Below the pieces are notes generated by a model that worked only from the letters and a program-made list of their open reading frames with translations, searched no databases and was not told the origin of the DNA. Below, piece after piece: positions 44,301 through 58,700 of a stretch of DNA of 64,000 nt. The stretch is from Solea solea. Taxonomy: Eukaryota > Chordata > Actinopteri > Pleuronectiformes > Soleidae. Made by a program: the position numbers and the translations under genes. The stretch is taken from assembly GCF_958295425.1 (NCBI RefSeq), contig NC_081151.1:10664330-10728329 (forward strand), read 5' to 3'. Position 1 is the stretch's first letter, and each line of letters begins with the position of its first letter.

Positions 44301-47300
44301 GGATTGGAACCAGCAGCCCCACGACCCTTACGTGAAAGATAAAGTGGTAGACAATGAACGGATAGATGGTCTTCCACATGAAGTAACTCATCCTACAGCT
44401 TTGAGAGAAGATCAAATTTGCAGTTACATGCAGAAAAGTGTGTCGTAAACATTGCAAAATTGTGAAAAAAAATTCCCATTGGAATCAGCAGAATATCATG
44501 GTCAAAAATAACAAGACCCAGTTAATATAGCGACATTGCAGAAAGTTTAAACTGGGTTAGTAGGTATTTTAACAGCTATTACAGTTTTTCCTAAATCAGT
44601 GCATGTTTTATGGGCTTTTGGGGCAATTTAAAGTGGAACTTTGCAGGATTTTGAACCTAATTAACAGCTTTGGAGTCATTGTGAGCTAGGTACCGGCTAT
44701 TTTAGATGTTCATTGTAGCAGCATTGTAGCATTTTTACGAACGACGTCTGTTGCTGTTGTGTTTGTTGAAAACAAATGTGCATGGCCAGGTGAGGGGAAG
44801 GGAGGGGGGGAACGCGTGACAGCGTCTTGCTTTTTAAGTCATTTTTAAAGTTTCCAAAAGTTGCATTTTTAACTATGATTTTTATCTATGATTTAACCCA
44901 CACATTTCAAAGAAAAACAAATATGATTTCAGTTGTTTTTGTTAGTAATGTTCTCAGTAATATGGGGTGGAGTGGCTCAGTGGTTAAGACTGATTCCATG
45001 TGTGCTCTGTGTGCAAAGACTTCATGGTCGCAAGTTCATCTCCACCCCTGGCAGGTTGCACTCAATTCCCTTGTAAGTCGCTTTGGATAAAAGCGTCTGC
45101 TAAATGACATGTAATGTAATGTAGTAGTATACAGAAGGTGCCAACTATGATGAAATGAGAAGGTGTTAATCTGCATTATGTCCTTCATGTGAAACTGTAT
45201 TTAAAAAGGTGAGTCTGCCTTAATTAGTAGCAAATCATGGATTGTTGGAGCTTACTAAACAGCATTTTAAAATCAGCTTGGTCATCAAAATAGAATAAAA
45301 ACACCGCCTGCACTGTGTTGTACAGCATCTTGCTGACTTTATCTGCAGGACTAAAGACCGCTTGTCAGTCAGTGACTGTGGAATCAAGCATTACACGATT
45401 CCCGCAGCTACAGAAAAGTTCGCAGTTCACCTGTCATGTATTCTGCTGCCCGTGCTGTTTCTCCTGCAGACTGCGCTGCCCTGACATTATAACATGCAGC
45501 TCCTCATCAGTTTCCCACTGTTCTGTATTTACCTGCAGGCTGTCCCATGTGATCCTGCAGGAGCGCACTTTAATTTTGCTGCATTGTCCTTCAATAGTAA
45601 ATTCCTGCACCAAATCCACCTCATTCCACTCCATCCTCACAGGACGCTGCTCACAGACACAGAGAGCCTGAAAACGCTTTCAGCGAGGAAAAACGTTGGC
45701 TTGAGGGAGGAAAAAAAGCCCGGGAAGAGAGGTGGAAATGAGAGCGATCCTTATCACAACTTTCCCTCTCGTTCTCCTGCTGATGTGCTGTGATTCATAA
45801 CACACTCTCCCCCTTGCGTCCCCTCTCTCTCTCTCTCTCTCCCTGTTGTTCATCTCACACTCCCTCCCTCCCTCCCTCCCTGTACCAACTCTCCGTTATT
45901 GGTGTGCTTACATATGACGTGTGAACAGAGTGGAAAGCCCACTGCATGTGACACAGCATTCAATTACTACAACCAGGCAAACACACAGAAGGGATGACAT
46001 TCACTTCATCTTTCAATTCATTAATCTTTTTGTGTGTCCCTCCATCCTTTTATTAATCACTTTATCTTTTTTCACTCCTTCTCCCCACACAACTTCACCC
46101 TTTCATCTCTCCTTCAGTCCTTGTCATTCCTCTGCAGCTCTTTGCTGCAGCGACATCCCCTTCTCTCTGTCAGACCTCCCCCCCTTCTCCTTCTCCCACG
46201 TTCTCTCAAAGGGGAAATCACTGCACCATGGTCTGATGGGGCACGACTGTTAGCTGCTCTCAGTCAACACCTCTCCTGTCAGCATCTGATGTTTTAAATG
46301 ACGATGATGATAATGATGATGATGATGATAAAGATAGATGAACGGCAAGGACATGAAGCATGTGTGTGTGTGTGTGTGTGTGTGTAGACACAGACTTATG
46401 CATGCTGGAGTAACAGCTGAGTTCTGCTGCGTCATATTTTCCTCTGCTCGCTTTCTCGCGCCCTGAAACACACACACATGCAAGTAATGATGAAAGCAGA
46501 GTGATTTGTTTTCTGGTCTGGGTGCATGCATCTGTGTGAGAGAGAGTGTGTGTATTTATATTTGTATTTATATCTTAGTGAGGTCCAAAAAACATAAAAA
46601 CCTATCTTTGCGGGGACATTGTCTGGGCCCAACAACTTCAAATAGCTTTTTCAGGGTTTAGACCTGGTTTTAGAGTTTGGGTTAGAGTTGAGTTTAGGTT
46701 AGGGTAAGCGTTACGGTTAGGCACTTAGTTGTGATGGTTAAGGTTAGGGTAAGGGGCTAGGGAATGCATTGTGTCTATGAGGTGTCCTCACTATGATATA
46801 AAAACAAGGTCTAATGATGTCATGTATTTTTAAAATCAAATAGCTGTTTTTTTTTTAACATTATTGATCAATGATTTCTAAATCAAGTGATCTGAGGGAT
46901 AAGGACACATCTGCACCTCCTCTTGGCTCTGTTTCAGTCTCACAGCCAGTGTGTTAAGTGGGGAAAAAGTAAGATATCCATGTACGTCTGTCAGTATTAC
47001 TAAACCCTTTAACACTAAATTGTGAAAATCTTCGGTAAATGAAAGACACCTGTTCACAGACATCTAATTATTTCGACTACATTAAAATAAAGTAAAAACT
47101 GGATTGATGTATTATGCTGCCCACAAGGACAGAAATGTGGCAAGAAGTCAGTGGCATAACTAAACATTAGTGAAACATTTTAAACAGTTCCTTTTTCCGG
47201 CCTTTTTCCTGATAGATATTGCTCTTTTTTTAAGAACAAAAATAAAACCTCTAGACACTAGAAACTAATTGCTCCCTGAGAAATTATTATTCTGGACCAT

Positions 47301-49667
47301 AATAATGAATTGGACAGAAAAAATAAACTGAGTGCTGGCATCTCGTGAGTGCCGGTATGCAAATAAAAGTGCCAATACTCAAAATAAAAATTAAGAAGTG
47401 CCGGTACTGTCGGTCCACTTCACTTGGCTGTTCAGACTATACCTGCAGCAATGACACTAACTTCCTATGCTGCAAAGAAACCTAACAAAGTAAACATCAG
47501 CTGGTGGAGATGGAGACATTGCCTCAGGTCATCTGTATGACATGAGTTCCTCTGTCTGTGCTCATATGATGACAGACAGCTACAAACAGGGAAACTTTAA
47601 TCACCTGCTGATGAAACGCAACAATCAACAGTGGAGCGTTAATACTAAGTTGTTATTAATGCCCGAAACTTGAAGACGTGAAGACTTTTGTATTCATTCT
47701 TATATAAAATATAGGATTACATTATTGTGAGATTAATTATTTACGTTAGCAGCTCTTCAGAAAGGGGAAAATGTTGATAGCATAAATAATTGGCTCCATG
47801 TTGAGTGAGTGTGAGTCTGGACCATTTAAACCAACGAAAACCAAACATTTAGCTTTAGCTGAACAGTGTCATCTGTTTGGAGTCAGTTTGGCCAGTTTCA
47901 GCATATATATACCTGCTTTTATTTGACTGGAAAGATTAGAAATGATTCTTGGCTCCTTGTGATACTAAAGCTACAATATTCCAGGGGGTGGTTTTCACTG
48001 GCAGAGGGTTTTTAGGCTATAATCAGGTGAATCAGCATTTTCAGCCTGCACTCTTATTACACTGCTCTGCCACGACTTCAGGGAGAAGAAGTAGCTTATG
48101 ACTGGTAAACACATAACTGTATTCCTCTGAATCACAACACCATCTCTGTGTTTTGACCTTCACCAACATCTTCAAACTGTCTGTCCTGAGGCAGTGATGT
48201 GGTTTAAGTTTAAGCTCCTGAACCAAACAAGTTCTCCTATCTTGGTATTTGGTATTCTAACTGCTATTTATTTTTTATTCAGGAAAACGTCGGAGCACCA
48301 GCTCATCATCACTACATGCTGGCTCCATTTTTCAATGCCATGATTCATTTTTGCAGAGCTTTATAATGTATTTACTTAATCGTGACAACCTTAATGTGAA
48401 TAGCAAGGGTGCATCAAAATCCCTGACACGTATTCACGTTGCTGTTGCTGTGCCTTTGGTAAGAGAACATGCGAGAACTAAAAAAAAAGCACCACATGAA
48501 TCTAAAGTCCATTATCCAACACAAAAATGCACAGTAGAAGGTGACTGCTGGTGATCAATCATTAAAGTCCTCATGACATGGTTCTCCTAGCATTATAAGA
48601 GTCCACATATTTACGTATTTCACGTTAAAATGAGCTGTGAGGGAGGGTGTTGTCCAATAGCACTGAAGCTACAACACAGCATGATGACATAATACTGTTG
48701 CTAAAGTTTCTGAAGACTGAAGTTTCTGAGGGAGAGGACGATGATGAGGACATTTCTGGAGCGAGGCCATAAGGTGTTTGAACCAATACGTGATGTCGGG
48801 GGGAAAGAAAATGCAGACTCATCCCCCATGATGCACTTGATACATATCTGAATGGTGTATCGTGTTGGGGCTGGACATTGAAATAATCATACAGCGCTCA
48901 ACTGGAAGGAAATTAGCATACCCCCCATGAGTACATGCTGAGTCGTCAAAAAATCGAAGTGCCCTCAAAGTGGATTTGAGGGCAACGCAACCTCTAAAAT
49001 CCAATAGGAATATTGTATAAAATTCTTATCCATCCATCCATTTTCTCCCGCATTGTCCAGTGTCATCACAGAGGGTCACACAGAGACAAACAACAATAGA
49101 TATTATATTAAAACCTTTGTTTAACAAGGAATAAATACTCATTGAGATTAAAAATCTCTTTTGCAAGTGTGTCCTGGTGTACATAAAGGGCAAAGATACA
49201 ACCACTCAGGTAAACAACTTATGGGTAAGCACATTATTCAATTAAATAAATAAAGTGCATTTAGGCCAAATATCTATTTCTTTTCCTCCATTTCATTTTT
49301 TCCTAATTCAGTACAGACCCTTGCAACTGACAATAGGAATAATTCCTGTGATCGAAGACACTAGCTGCCTGTTCTGATGAATGTAGGCGTGATAGAAATG
49401 TGATATTTTAATATCACATGGTTGTATATGGGCATGTCTGTGACATTTCAAGCAACATATTCATGATTAAGGCCCGAAAATGTTGATTTTTTTTTTGTTG
49501 ACTTTAAGGGGAATTTTCTTTGAAACATTATGAAAGTGGCAAATATCATCTTGCGACTGTTCTCTGGCAAATATTATAATCTCAGCTATAATCTGAAGCA
49601 CATGGGAATAGTTTACCTTCTCAATTTATGAGTATTATGTTTCCCAACAGTGTATATGTTCTCTCTT

Positions 49668-49711
<44 letters not shown>

Positions 49712-52700
49712 TGTTCTGATTATAGGTTACTCAATGAAACCCATCCCCTTCCCATCTGCTGTACGCCTCCAGTAAAAATATTCCTCCTAATCTACAATAA
49801 TAGCCCACAGACATTCCTGCAGCCCCAGCTGGGCTGAAGGGGAACACTCTGTTATCAGAACCACCCCAGCGAAGAACTTTCACACAGCAGGGTGGCCCGT
49901 CCTTTAAGTGAGAGGTCACGTCTTCAAAACACAGACCAACCAAAACACAACTTGTCCTTACATGTGTCCAGAATTCAGTCAAGAAGAAAGCAGGAATAAA
50001 AACAGGGGTGAACAGACAGATTTGGGGGAATACTCCATCACCAGAACACATGATGTCTGCTGATGTCCCTGGAGCCTGACTATAATACTATATAACATAT
50101 GGAGGCTTTTCCAGTGAAGACATATTCATCTTAATCACAGCACCATCTCTGACATGAGTCCTTTACATGATCCTCTGTCAGGAACACACAAACACACAGC
50201 TGACCTGACCTGGCATCTTCATTTATCCCTCAGCAGCGCTCTCTCACCCACACACACACACATGGGTTAGAGTTACACACGGTTGGATCAACAAAATTAA
50301 TCATGAGCGTGTGTTAACTCAAAATGTGTGACCGTAACCATGTGATCGTTGAGAGGTCAAAAGGCAAGGTTTGTCAGAGGACATGCCCACACGGTCTCAT
50401 GTCCAAGTCTGCACGGAGAATACTGTAACGCTCTTACCTGAACACAACAAGTGACCACCTCACATTGTTTCATTTCAAACAATCACAGGGAATTCTACTC
50501 AGAATCATGTTAAACAGGAAGTCATAAACAATGCAAGATGTTAACGCTTCTGTTCTGCGTGATTCATGGGTATTCATGTCCCCCTCAAACCCGTCACCAC
50601 ATACTAGCTCTCAATGAAAAAGTCAAAAACGTGTTTTTCCTTGTGTCTCCACTGGGAGCCATAGCTTCATTGAAAAACCTAAGACAAACTGATTCAAATA
50701 ATTATTTAGGAGTGGTACACTGCACAGAGCCGAAGAAGCAGATGTGAATTTTTTTTAACGCATTTGCTCATTTAGTGCACGTTTGTATGTCTGCTCTTAG
50801 TTTAAAAAAAAAACTCCCAAAGTCATTAATTTAATTTCAAGTTATTGTATCTTGTAAATAAACGAATGATGGCTGAGTTCCATATGGCTTCCTCAGCTTC
50901 AGGATGCATGTTGGCTGCCTGTCACACTGTCCTGACTTACATGGACTGAACAGAGCCATAGTTAATGTGATCTGGAACACCTGTGCATTTCCCACTAAAA
51001 TGTGTCAACATTGCTGCTGTGAGGAAAAAATGGCCAGTGAGCCACATACACTTTTCATGCAGCAGTCTCCTCTTCTTACACTTCTGCTCTCCTGCTGTTT
51101 CTTAAATTGCTTTCACTAACTCCCAGCTGCGTCCTACAAGCTGAAAATGACACAGTTGATGTTATTTAACTCTTACTTTCTTTCTTACAGCCCTTCTACA
51201 GTAGTCTGCATGCTAATATGTGTCAGGGCAAGATACTTAACCCAAAGGTCCCTCTACTGGTTGTGCGACCACTGTGAATGTGTGTATGAATGGATGTGAA
51301 TGGGTAAATGTTGAAGTGTAAAGTTAAAGTGAGTAGTCATCCAGAAAAACACTCTTTATAGATAATTGACCATTTATTGTAGACACATCTTTGCCCTGCA
51401 GCTTGTCATAAATGACAAACCTTGATATGTGAAGGAGCACACACACACACACGACAAAAACACATTCTCAGAACTCACCCCGTGGCTCTTTTCTTGACTC
51501 TTTGTTGGTGCTCTTTTAAACCAAATGTGGAGGACGAAAGACAAGACAGGGAGACAGAGACTTGAAGACGAGTGTGAAGACGTGCGGGAGGTGAGAGGAC
51601 GAGGACGAGACGGAAGGGGAGGAGAAGCTGTTTGGCTACCTGACAATCCTCTTAGCCTGATTATGTCATGGGACCAAGCTAATCCTAGCTTCACTCACTG
51701 ACCACCACACACACACACACAGTGGTTAACTAGCAGACTAAACAACACCAAAACACAAACATGGCTGGTGACTGGCTAACCAAGGCCTCACCAACATGTA
51801 CAAACAGAATGTCTCATAATGTTAAATATAATGGCCGACATGGTCCAAAATAGCATTTAGCATTTAGCAACATGAGGTCATCTACTTTTTTTAACCCTAT
51901 GAGTCATTACTTTGTGAAGAAGATAAAAGCTGGCAGAACAAAAAAACAGTTAGCTAATGCTAATTAGTCATAAGATAATTCCCATCTTCTCTGGAAGTTC
52001 GGTGTGTGTGTTTATGTGTGTGCTCACATGGTTGTTGCTGGTGGAGAGGTATAATCATCACTATCACTGATAAATGCAATAGGTGACACAAACACACACA
52101 CACACACAAACACATACATAACCAAAACAATATTTTTAATTCACAGAAGTGAATAAACATGCAACAGTGCTTTTGTGACACATTTTTACCATTGAAGTCT
52201 GCTAAAGAGCACAACCAGCTAATTAAAATTATATCAAGGAATGTGTGCTCCTTGTGTATCTGGGATGGGTTCAATACCTGAATGCGTCTTGTGTTTAAAT
52301 GTGTACATTTTGCACATTTTAATAATGAATAGTACAGTATATACAATAAATTGTGACATGGATTGTAAAGACCTTTTCCACAGACAAAAAGTGACACACA
52401 GTGAATGTTGCCTTAATTCGCATGCATGACAACATGGCTGCCAGTGGGGACACAAGGAAAAAACAATTTTAACAACTGAACATAAAATATAGCCACTTAA
52501 CTGTTAAGAATATGTTTATTGCTTTTTATCACAGTTAGATGGTCTTTGCCTGGAGAAAAGTAAGTAAGTTCCATAGACGAAAGCTATGATTTTATATCAT
52601 TACACACAGTGTTTGATCCACTGTTCAAATGTGTCATTTTGTGAAATACTTTGTTTGGATTTACCCAAGCAAAGCAAATTTACCAAAAAAAGGCAGCAGT

Positions 52701-55700
52701 ACCAGAAGCCCCTGTGTCCCTATAAGTTGAAGACTTACAGATTTTCTCTCTGGGCTTTGGTGTGGGAAAGTGAGTGGTTTACAAACCTCAGTTTCACGTC
52801 AGAATTGGAGGTTGAAAGGCCGGTTTCTGGGCCTGGCAGCGAGCTGGGTGCATGCAAAGCAACGTAGTGCCAACTACGTGTCAGTAAAACCACACGTCAA
52901 AAAAACCCTCACTTTCAAGCTAATCTGAGATGCATTACATATGTCGTGCCCTGCAGCTCAGCCCAGCTCAAGCCTCTCTCTTTCTCCCTCTCTGTGTGAG
53001 AGTGTGTGTGTCCACGTACCATGTCATTAGCGATCTCTGTTGATCCTAAAGTCCAGCTTTCATCCAAAGGCTGCTGACTTCCTGCAAATAAATAAACAAT
53101 GAAAAGAAAGCTGAGTCGCGATACTGAAACATCACATTAAATTGGACTCTATTGAAGTTGAACCTGGTACGATGGACAGATTTTGAGGGAGGAAAAGAAA
53201 ATATGTGCATAAATGTGCTTTCCTCATCATTTGCACAACAGATATAGTAAATCTACAAGGGGCTCTAGTTTCAGTATTCCCCAATGTATAGTGGTGTTGA
53301 AAGTGAAAGCTGTTATGTTTGTGTCCTTGTTGGCACTGTCTTCCTACTACTAAGGAAGTAGATGATTTTCTGGGCAGATTGCCTGCCGCCACTGCACAGA
53401 AACACAGAGGACACAGTGTTGCCTTACAGTAACGTTGAGTGAACACATGCAACAAATAACAAATTAATTTAGGTGAGGCACAGGTGTTCTATAAATATTC
53501 TAAATGCAAAGATAAAGCTGGAATTCCTCCTTTCCTAGTAGCTCCGTCCTCCTCTAACAGTGTGTAAACTATAAATAGTGGCATTTGTTCTAATGCCACT
53601 AAGACCAGACAGTTTCAATCTGGGCTAATCCCAGGCAGCTCACTACTGTTTCACTTCCAGTCAATAGAGCACTTGACAGTATTTCCACAACAGTGGTTGC
53701 AAATGTATCCAATAACCAACACAGTGCTTGGAGCCATGTTTACATTCGACTGACTCCAGCAGAACAGTTAAAACAGTATATTGCTTCACTCGAGACCTTT
53801 GTTCCATCCCAAAATGTCAACAATCTGCTCTCCATGACTGGCAGGGCAGGTCCAAGCCTTTATGTGGTCCGAAGCGGAGCTTGATTGTAGGGGCTCCCTC
53901 CCACTATCTTTGAGTAGCCGGTGCTTGACTATTATTGACAATGCATTTTAACCATAGATGGCAGTAAAATCACAAAAGTGTCCTAGTGTTAATTTGCACT
54001 TTTGTATTCAAAATGAAACACTAAGTATGGTCATGCTGATCTTGAATTAATCAAGTGAAACAGTTGATAATGATTTTGGGTTTTAAAACTTAGAACTAGG
54101 GCTGTCAAAGATCTGAGATTAATATAGCCGAGATTAATACTGCATGAAATTAAAATCATTTCATCTGTTTACTTCTGGTGTGCACTGACCTCTGACATGA
54201 ACGCCAGGAATTATCCGTGTTAAACAGTCACTTGCCTGCAGTCAGTCAGATAGGAGCAAACTTTTGATTGTGATTAATGTAGATTAACGTTTTTTTTTAA
54301 ATCTATTGACAGCCCTATATATAGCTAAAGATATCTTAAAATGTTTGTTTTTTTTGTTCACTTGTGGCTCTGGGCCGGCTCTGATGACTGGAATCATACT
54401 TGGTGACGGAGAGAGGCAAATAAATCTGACAAACATGATGTCCTTGTGTGGGAGTTGCAAACTCACCAAATGACACCTTCAATGAGCCACAGAGGGCATA
54501 TGATGCTAAATTAGCCTTGAAAGAGGTGATGCTTTGGGGTAATGTGTTGCCCTGCGCCTCAGAGGACACTATAAGGAGTCAGGTTTATTACATCAGGTGA
54601 AGGAGCTGCAGAAAAGTTCGCTGGAAGCACAGTTTGGCTGCTGCCAGAGGGAAACAACCAGCCAGTCCAAAAACAGTGAGTCATTCACATCAAAGCCACA
54701 TATGGTTTACATACTGCTGCTGCAAGCAGTAAAGGAGAAACGGACTCTTTTATCTCGGCAGCAGGTGGCCAAATGAACTGCTGCCCTTTATTTCTTTTTT
54801 TTTTTAACTTACTTTTCATACTCACCCAGTAACAGAGGGGCTGAGATGACAAGCTATGACTACATGAACTACAACAGACCTAAGCTTCAAAGCTGTTCAT
54901 TGAAAATAAGTCATTTTAAATCACAGCACACAGGCGCTGCCCGTCAATCGATTGAATGCGACACACCATTTAATATCATGTTATAATGAAAACATGGCCT
55001 GTGACCTCCTCTTCCTCTAAACACATAGAACACAGACACAATATAATACACAGACACAATATAATACTATAATACGAGGAAATCTTTTTAAATGGTAATA
55101 ATAAGACATCCGGTTGTAATTATCACAGTATTAAATGTATTACACTCAACATTAAATTACACATATATAAGCTTGTTTGGCGTTTCGATTACAGTTGTTC
55201 ACATTATTATTTACTTAATTTGTTTCTGATCTGTTTTTACATCATTCCATATCAAAACAAGTACTTTTACTTTGAAATTCTGTGAAATATCATCATGAAT
55301 ATCTTGAAATGGAATATTGTGTCATAATTTTAAGCTCATATTGCCCACCCACTACGGAATAATTGTTTTTTTCCCCCCACTTTTTTTTCTCTAGACTGGC
55401 TCCCTCTTGACCAAACTAGACGCTCTTTGGCCCCCAGGTCGTTTGAGTTTGTCATTGCTGCTTTTATCTTGCTTTGATGCTGCCTTTTCAGTCTGGAAAC
55501 AATGAATTCAGTGATATGAATCCATTGTTCCGACTTGCCTATAACTAACATAAACTTACCAAATGAGGCAGCAGTAGACCAACAGTGCATGTGTCCTTTG
55601 AACAAAAAATGTCTACTTCTTAAATGGACTTTGGTGCAGGGAGTCAGCGATTTTCAAAGCATGTTTTTCACTGTGCTGAAGCTCACTTCTCAGCACAGGG

Positions 55701-58700
55701 AGCACACAGAGCACAGTCAGCTGTATGAAACATGCTAACTGTGTGTAGTACTATCCTTTTAATTATGAAACCTTAATGAATGATGATGTTTTTGATGAAT
55801 GAGGGGTAAAAAGAAGCACACATCAGCAGGTGGTGAGGTTGACTTCTCCCCGGTGGGAGCATCTGTGCACATGCTTTACTGTACGAACACACAAATACAG
55901 TGTGACAGAATAATTCATTTAATACCGAGTCAGCAGCGATGTGATTTTCACCAGCGTAACCACTGATGCACTTAGTTATTCACAGACTTTCATCTCATGT
56001 TTCAGCGGCAAACCAAACATCTTTGTGTCCTCGTCTCAGTCCCCTGTCTTCCGTCCATGTTATGTAACAGTAATCATCTTATCTGGCCAATTACTGACCA
56101 AACCCATGACCTCTAAACCGCACACACACACAAACAAAACGCCTGTCCTTACTGTAAATAGAGTTAGTGTGCGTTTGTTTTGCTGTACCTTGTGCCCAGG
56201 GGGGGCAGTGTCTGAGGTAGAAGCTGACCTCATTCCTCCTGGTCCCCCACTGCTGAAGGAGATCCAGCATCAATATGTCCAGAGGAAGAACTCGCTCTGA
56301 GGAGAAACAGAGGGTGAGAAGATGAATAAAACCTTTACCATGACACCAACTAAGCATCTTTAAAACAATAAATAGAAGTAGAAATAAATAGGGGCGTCAT
56401 GCATGCAACTAATCCTAATTTCTGGAGGATTAAATCCAGATGAAGGCAGTAACACAACATTAGGGACGCCAACCACTGACCAACCATGACTTTTTGAGCA
56501 ATTGAATGCTGTGAGCTGGGACAATGTATGAGACACCTCATTTTGTCCTCTCGCACGTTGTATCCTGTCACACAGATGGTAAAAGAATGCAGTGGTTTTG
56601 CTATTGTCATACTACACTGTACTATGAAATATGAAATGTCCCTGAACGTCCCCCAATTTATACATTTTAAAGTAATAGTTTTGGTTTTCTGAAGTGTTGT
56701 TGGATAAAGGTGCTGACACACAGTCAGAGACATGGGCGCTCACCATTACTGAAAACATGGCCACCGGCAGGGACACGGCGGAAGGAAGTATAAATAACTG
56801 GACCTGAAATGAACTTCCCCTGTTTCACGGTCCAGCAACCGCCACTGATAAAATCCCAGAAACAGTCAGAGAATGAAGAAAGCCAGGGCGACGAAGGAAG
56901 GAAGATAAAAGTTTTCATAAAACGAATAAACCAAACAATCTCCAAACACAAGAGGATGACAATGACGATGAAGATAGCGACGGTGAATGCCAGAGAGGTG
57001 GGACTATGACGTCAATGTTTTCCCAGAGTAGTGTTTTGGTTTGTCTGCATGGGTGGAATTTTGAGATTTTCCCACTCTGTGACCTGTTATCAAAGAAAAT
57101 AGCATTTCAGGGCTCCCGGAAACCCTGTTTCTGTGTGGATAAAATACAATAATACAATTTAAAAACTCAAGCTGGTTCCCTGCTCAGTGTGTCAGTGTCG
57201 TACACAACTACACTTCAAAACACCTGATCTATCACTTTACAGTGCAGGATAATTAAGAATAAAACATAACCTCTTTGGTAGAGGTAATAAAAGTGGCCTG
57301 TATGTATGCATATAGAATATATTAAAAATGTGTACAAATTCATACCTAAACAGGTTGGTGTGCTTTGTTGTGCAATAAAAGCCTTTTCATGATAAATAGA
57401 TAGAAAGCAGGAAGATATTATTTACACATGAAGTATAACATTTTCATGATATTACAGTATTATTGGGGTATTAAGTGGCTGACCATATGAAAATGTGTAT
57501 TTCTATCATTAAACTCGCACATGTATATGTTTAAAGTGAACGGGAACAAAGAAGTGAAGAGAGTGAAGTCATGTTTTCAAAGGCCAACACAACACAACAC
57601 AACAATATCCTCACAGACCACAAACACATCAATCCATCACCGCATAGAATACACACATTTAATACACACAATGGCTTTGTGGCCTCACTCTCACATCATC
57701 TCTGTAAGGCTGCTGGACGCCTGAAGGCAAAGCTTCTCTTTACACAACAACACACTTTACACCGCCATTTATTATGAGCTCCTTCACGGTGTCACCCTCG
57801 TCTAAGCATCAGTGGCCTGGAGTATCAGAGCCATTTATAGCCCGGCTGACCGCTCACTCACACCTCACTGCTACACAAACACACACACACACACACACAC
57901 ATAACACACTGCGTTGTTTTGTGAATCACGGCTACAACAGCTATGATTGAATGAATGTAGGCCACACTGTGTTATTGGACACAGGGTATGTGTGTGATGG
58001 ACGGGTCTATTCAAGTTTTTACAATGACATATAACACACAGGAGGCACTTAACTTAGCACTCCTTAAATGATTTCACAGGCTGTAGCTGTGATGTAGGTC
58101 TGACTTCACAACTAACAACCTACTGCTGGATTAGAATCATGGGAATACTGTCAATAGTAATCAATACCACCGTCTTATAACAGGAAATGACATAGGTTAC
58201 ATTAGACTGGCCACAAATTTGGTTAGAAAAGGACTCTGAAGTGCTGTATTTTATGTTTTTATTTGTCATTCCCAGTGTTGTGATGTAACAATTTTCAACT
58301 TAACCCTCAAACACCTATTTTTGCTGATTTTTAATCATAAAAGAGCCAGCAAAAATGTCTTGTGAGTAAGTGCTTTTGTCCATTTTTCCAGAATAACTTT
58401 CAATATCTGGCAGTTATTTACAATTTACTGTATGTCAAAATAGTGCATTAACAACTTAAAATGCAGGAAAACTGTTTTATTTCGAAAAAGGACCGTAGTT
58501 GCACATGAACACCAGATTGTGTGTGTTCAATTTGAAATTTGAAAACACACAAATAAGATGAGTAAAAACAGGTAAAAAAAAAACTATGTACAGACAGGCG
58601 GTTTTTTCCTCTGGTGACAAAGATGCTGATTCGCCAGCTTCCTGCAACAGGAAGTGACGTGCAACTTCTCAGCTTTCAGAAACCATTGGAATTTTTCCGA

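Larger units (their letters stand above)
45126..51224 (-). other. central part of ppp1r13b intron 4
   Basis: Part of an 11.4-kb intron (41582-53019). Only repeats were recognised. A minus-strand 68-codon frame at 45434-45640 has protein-like composition but no identified homology or splice support. Confidence 0.55.

Noticed and set aside
44964..45125. Possible tRNA gene
   Set aside because: Box A and box B are present but the cloverleaf is poor and the fish SINE tail follows, so it is a SINE head, not a functional tRNA. The same applies to 35837.
45434..45640. 68-codon minus-strand frame in ppp1r13b intron 4 as an extra exon
   Set aside because: Exons 4 and 5 already join in phase and match the family order; no supporting homology for the frame.
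46590..46800. Interstitial telomere array
   Set aside because: TTAGGG-like words are few and irregular and sit in a repeat that recurs elsewhere with unique flanks.
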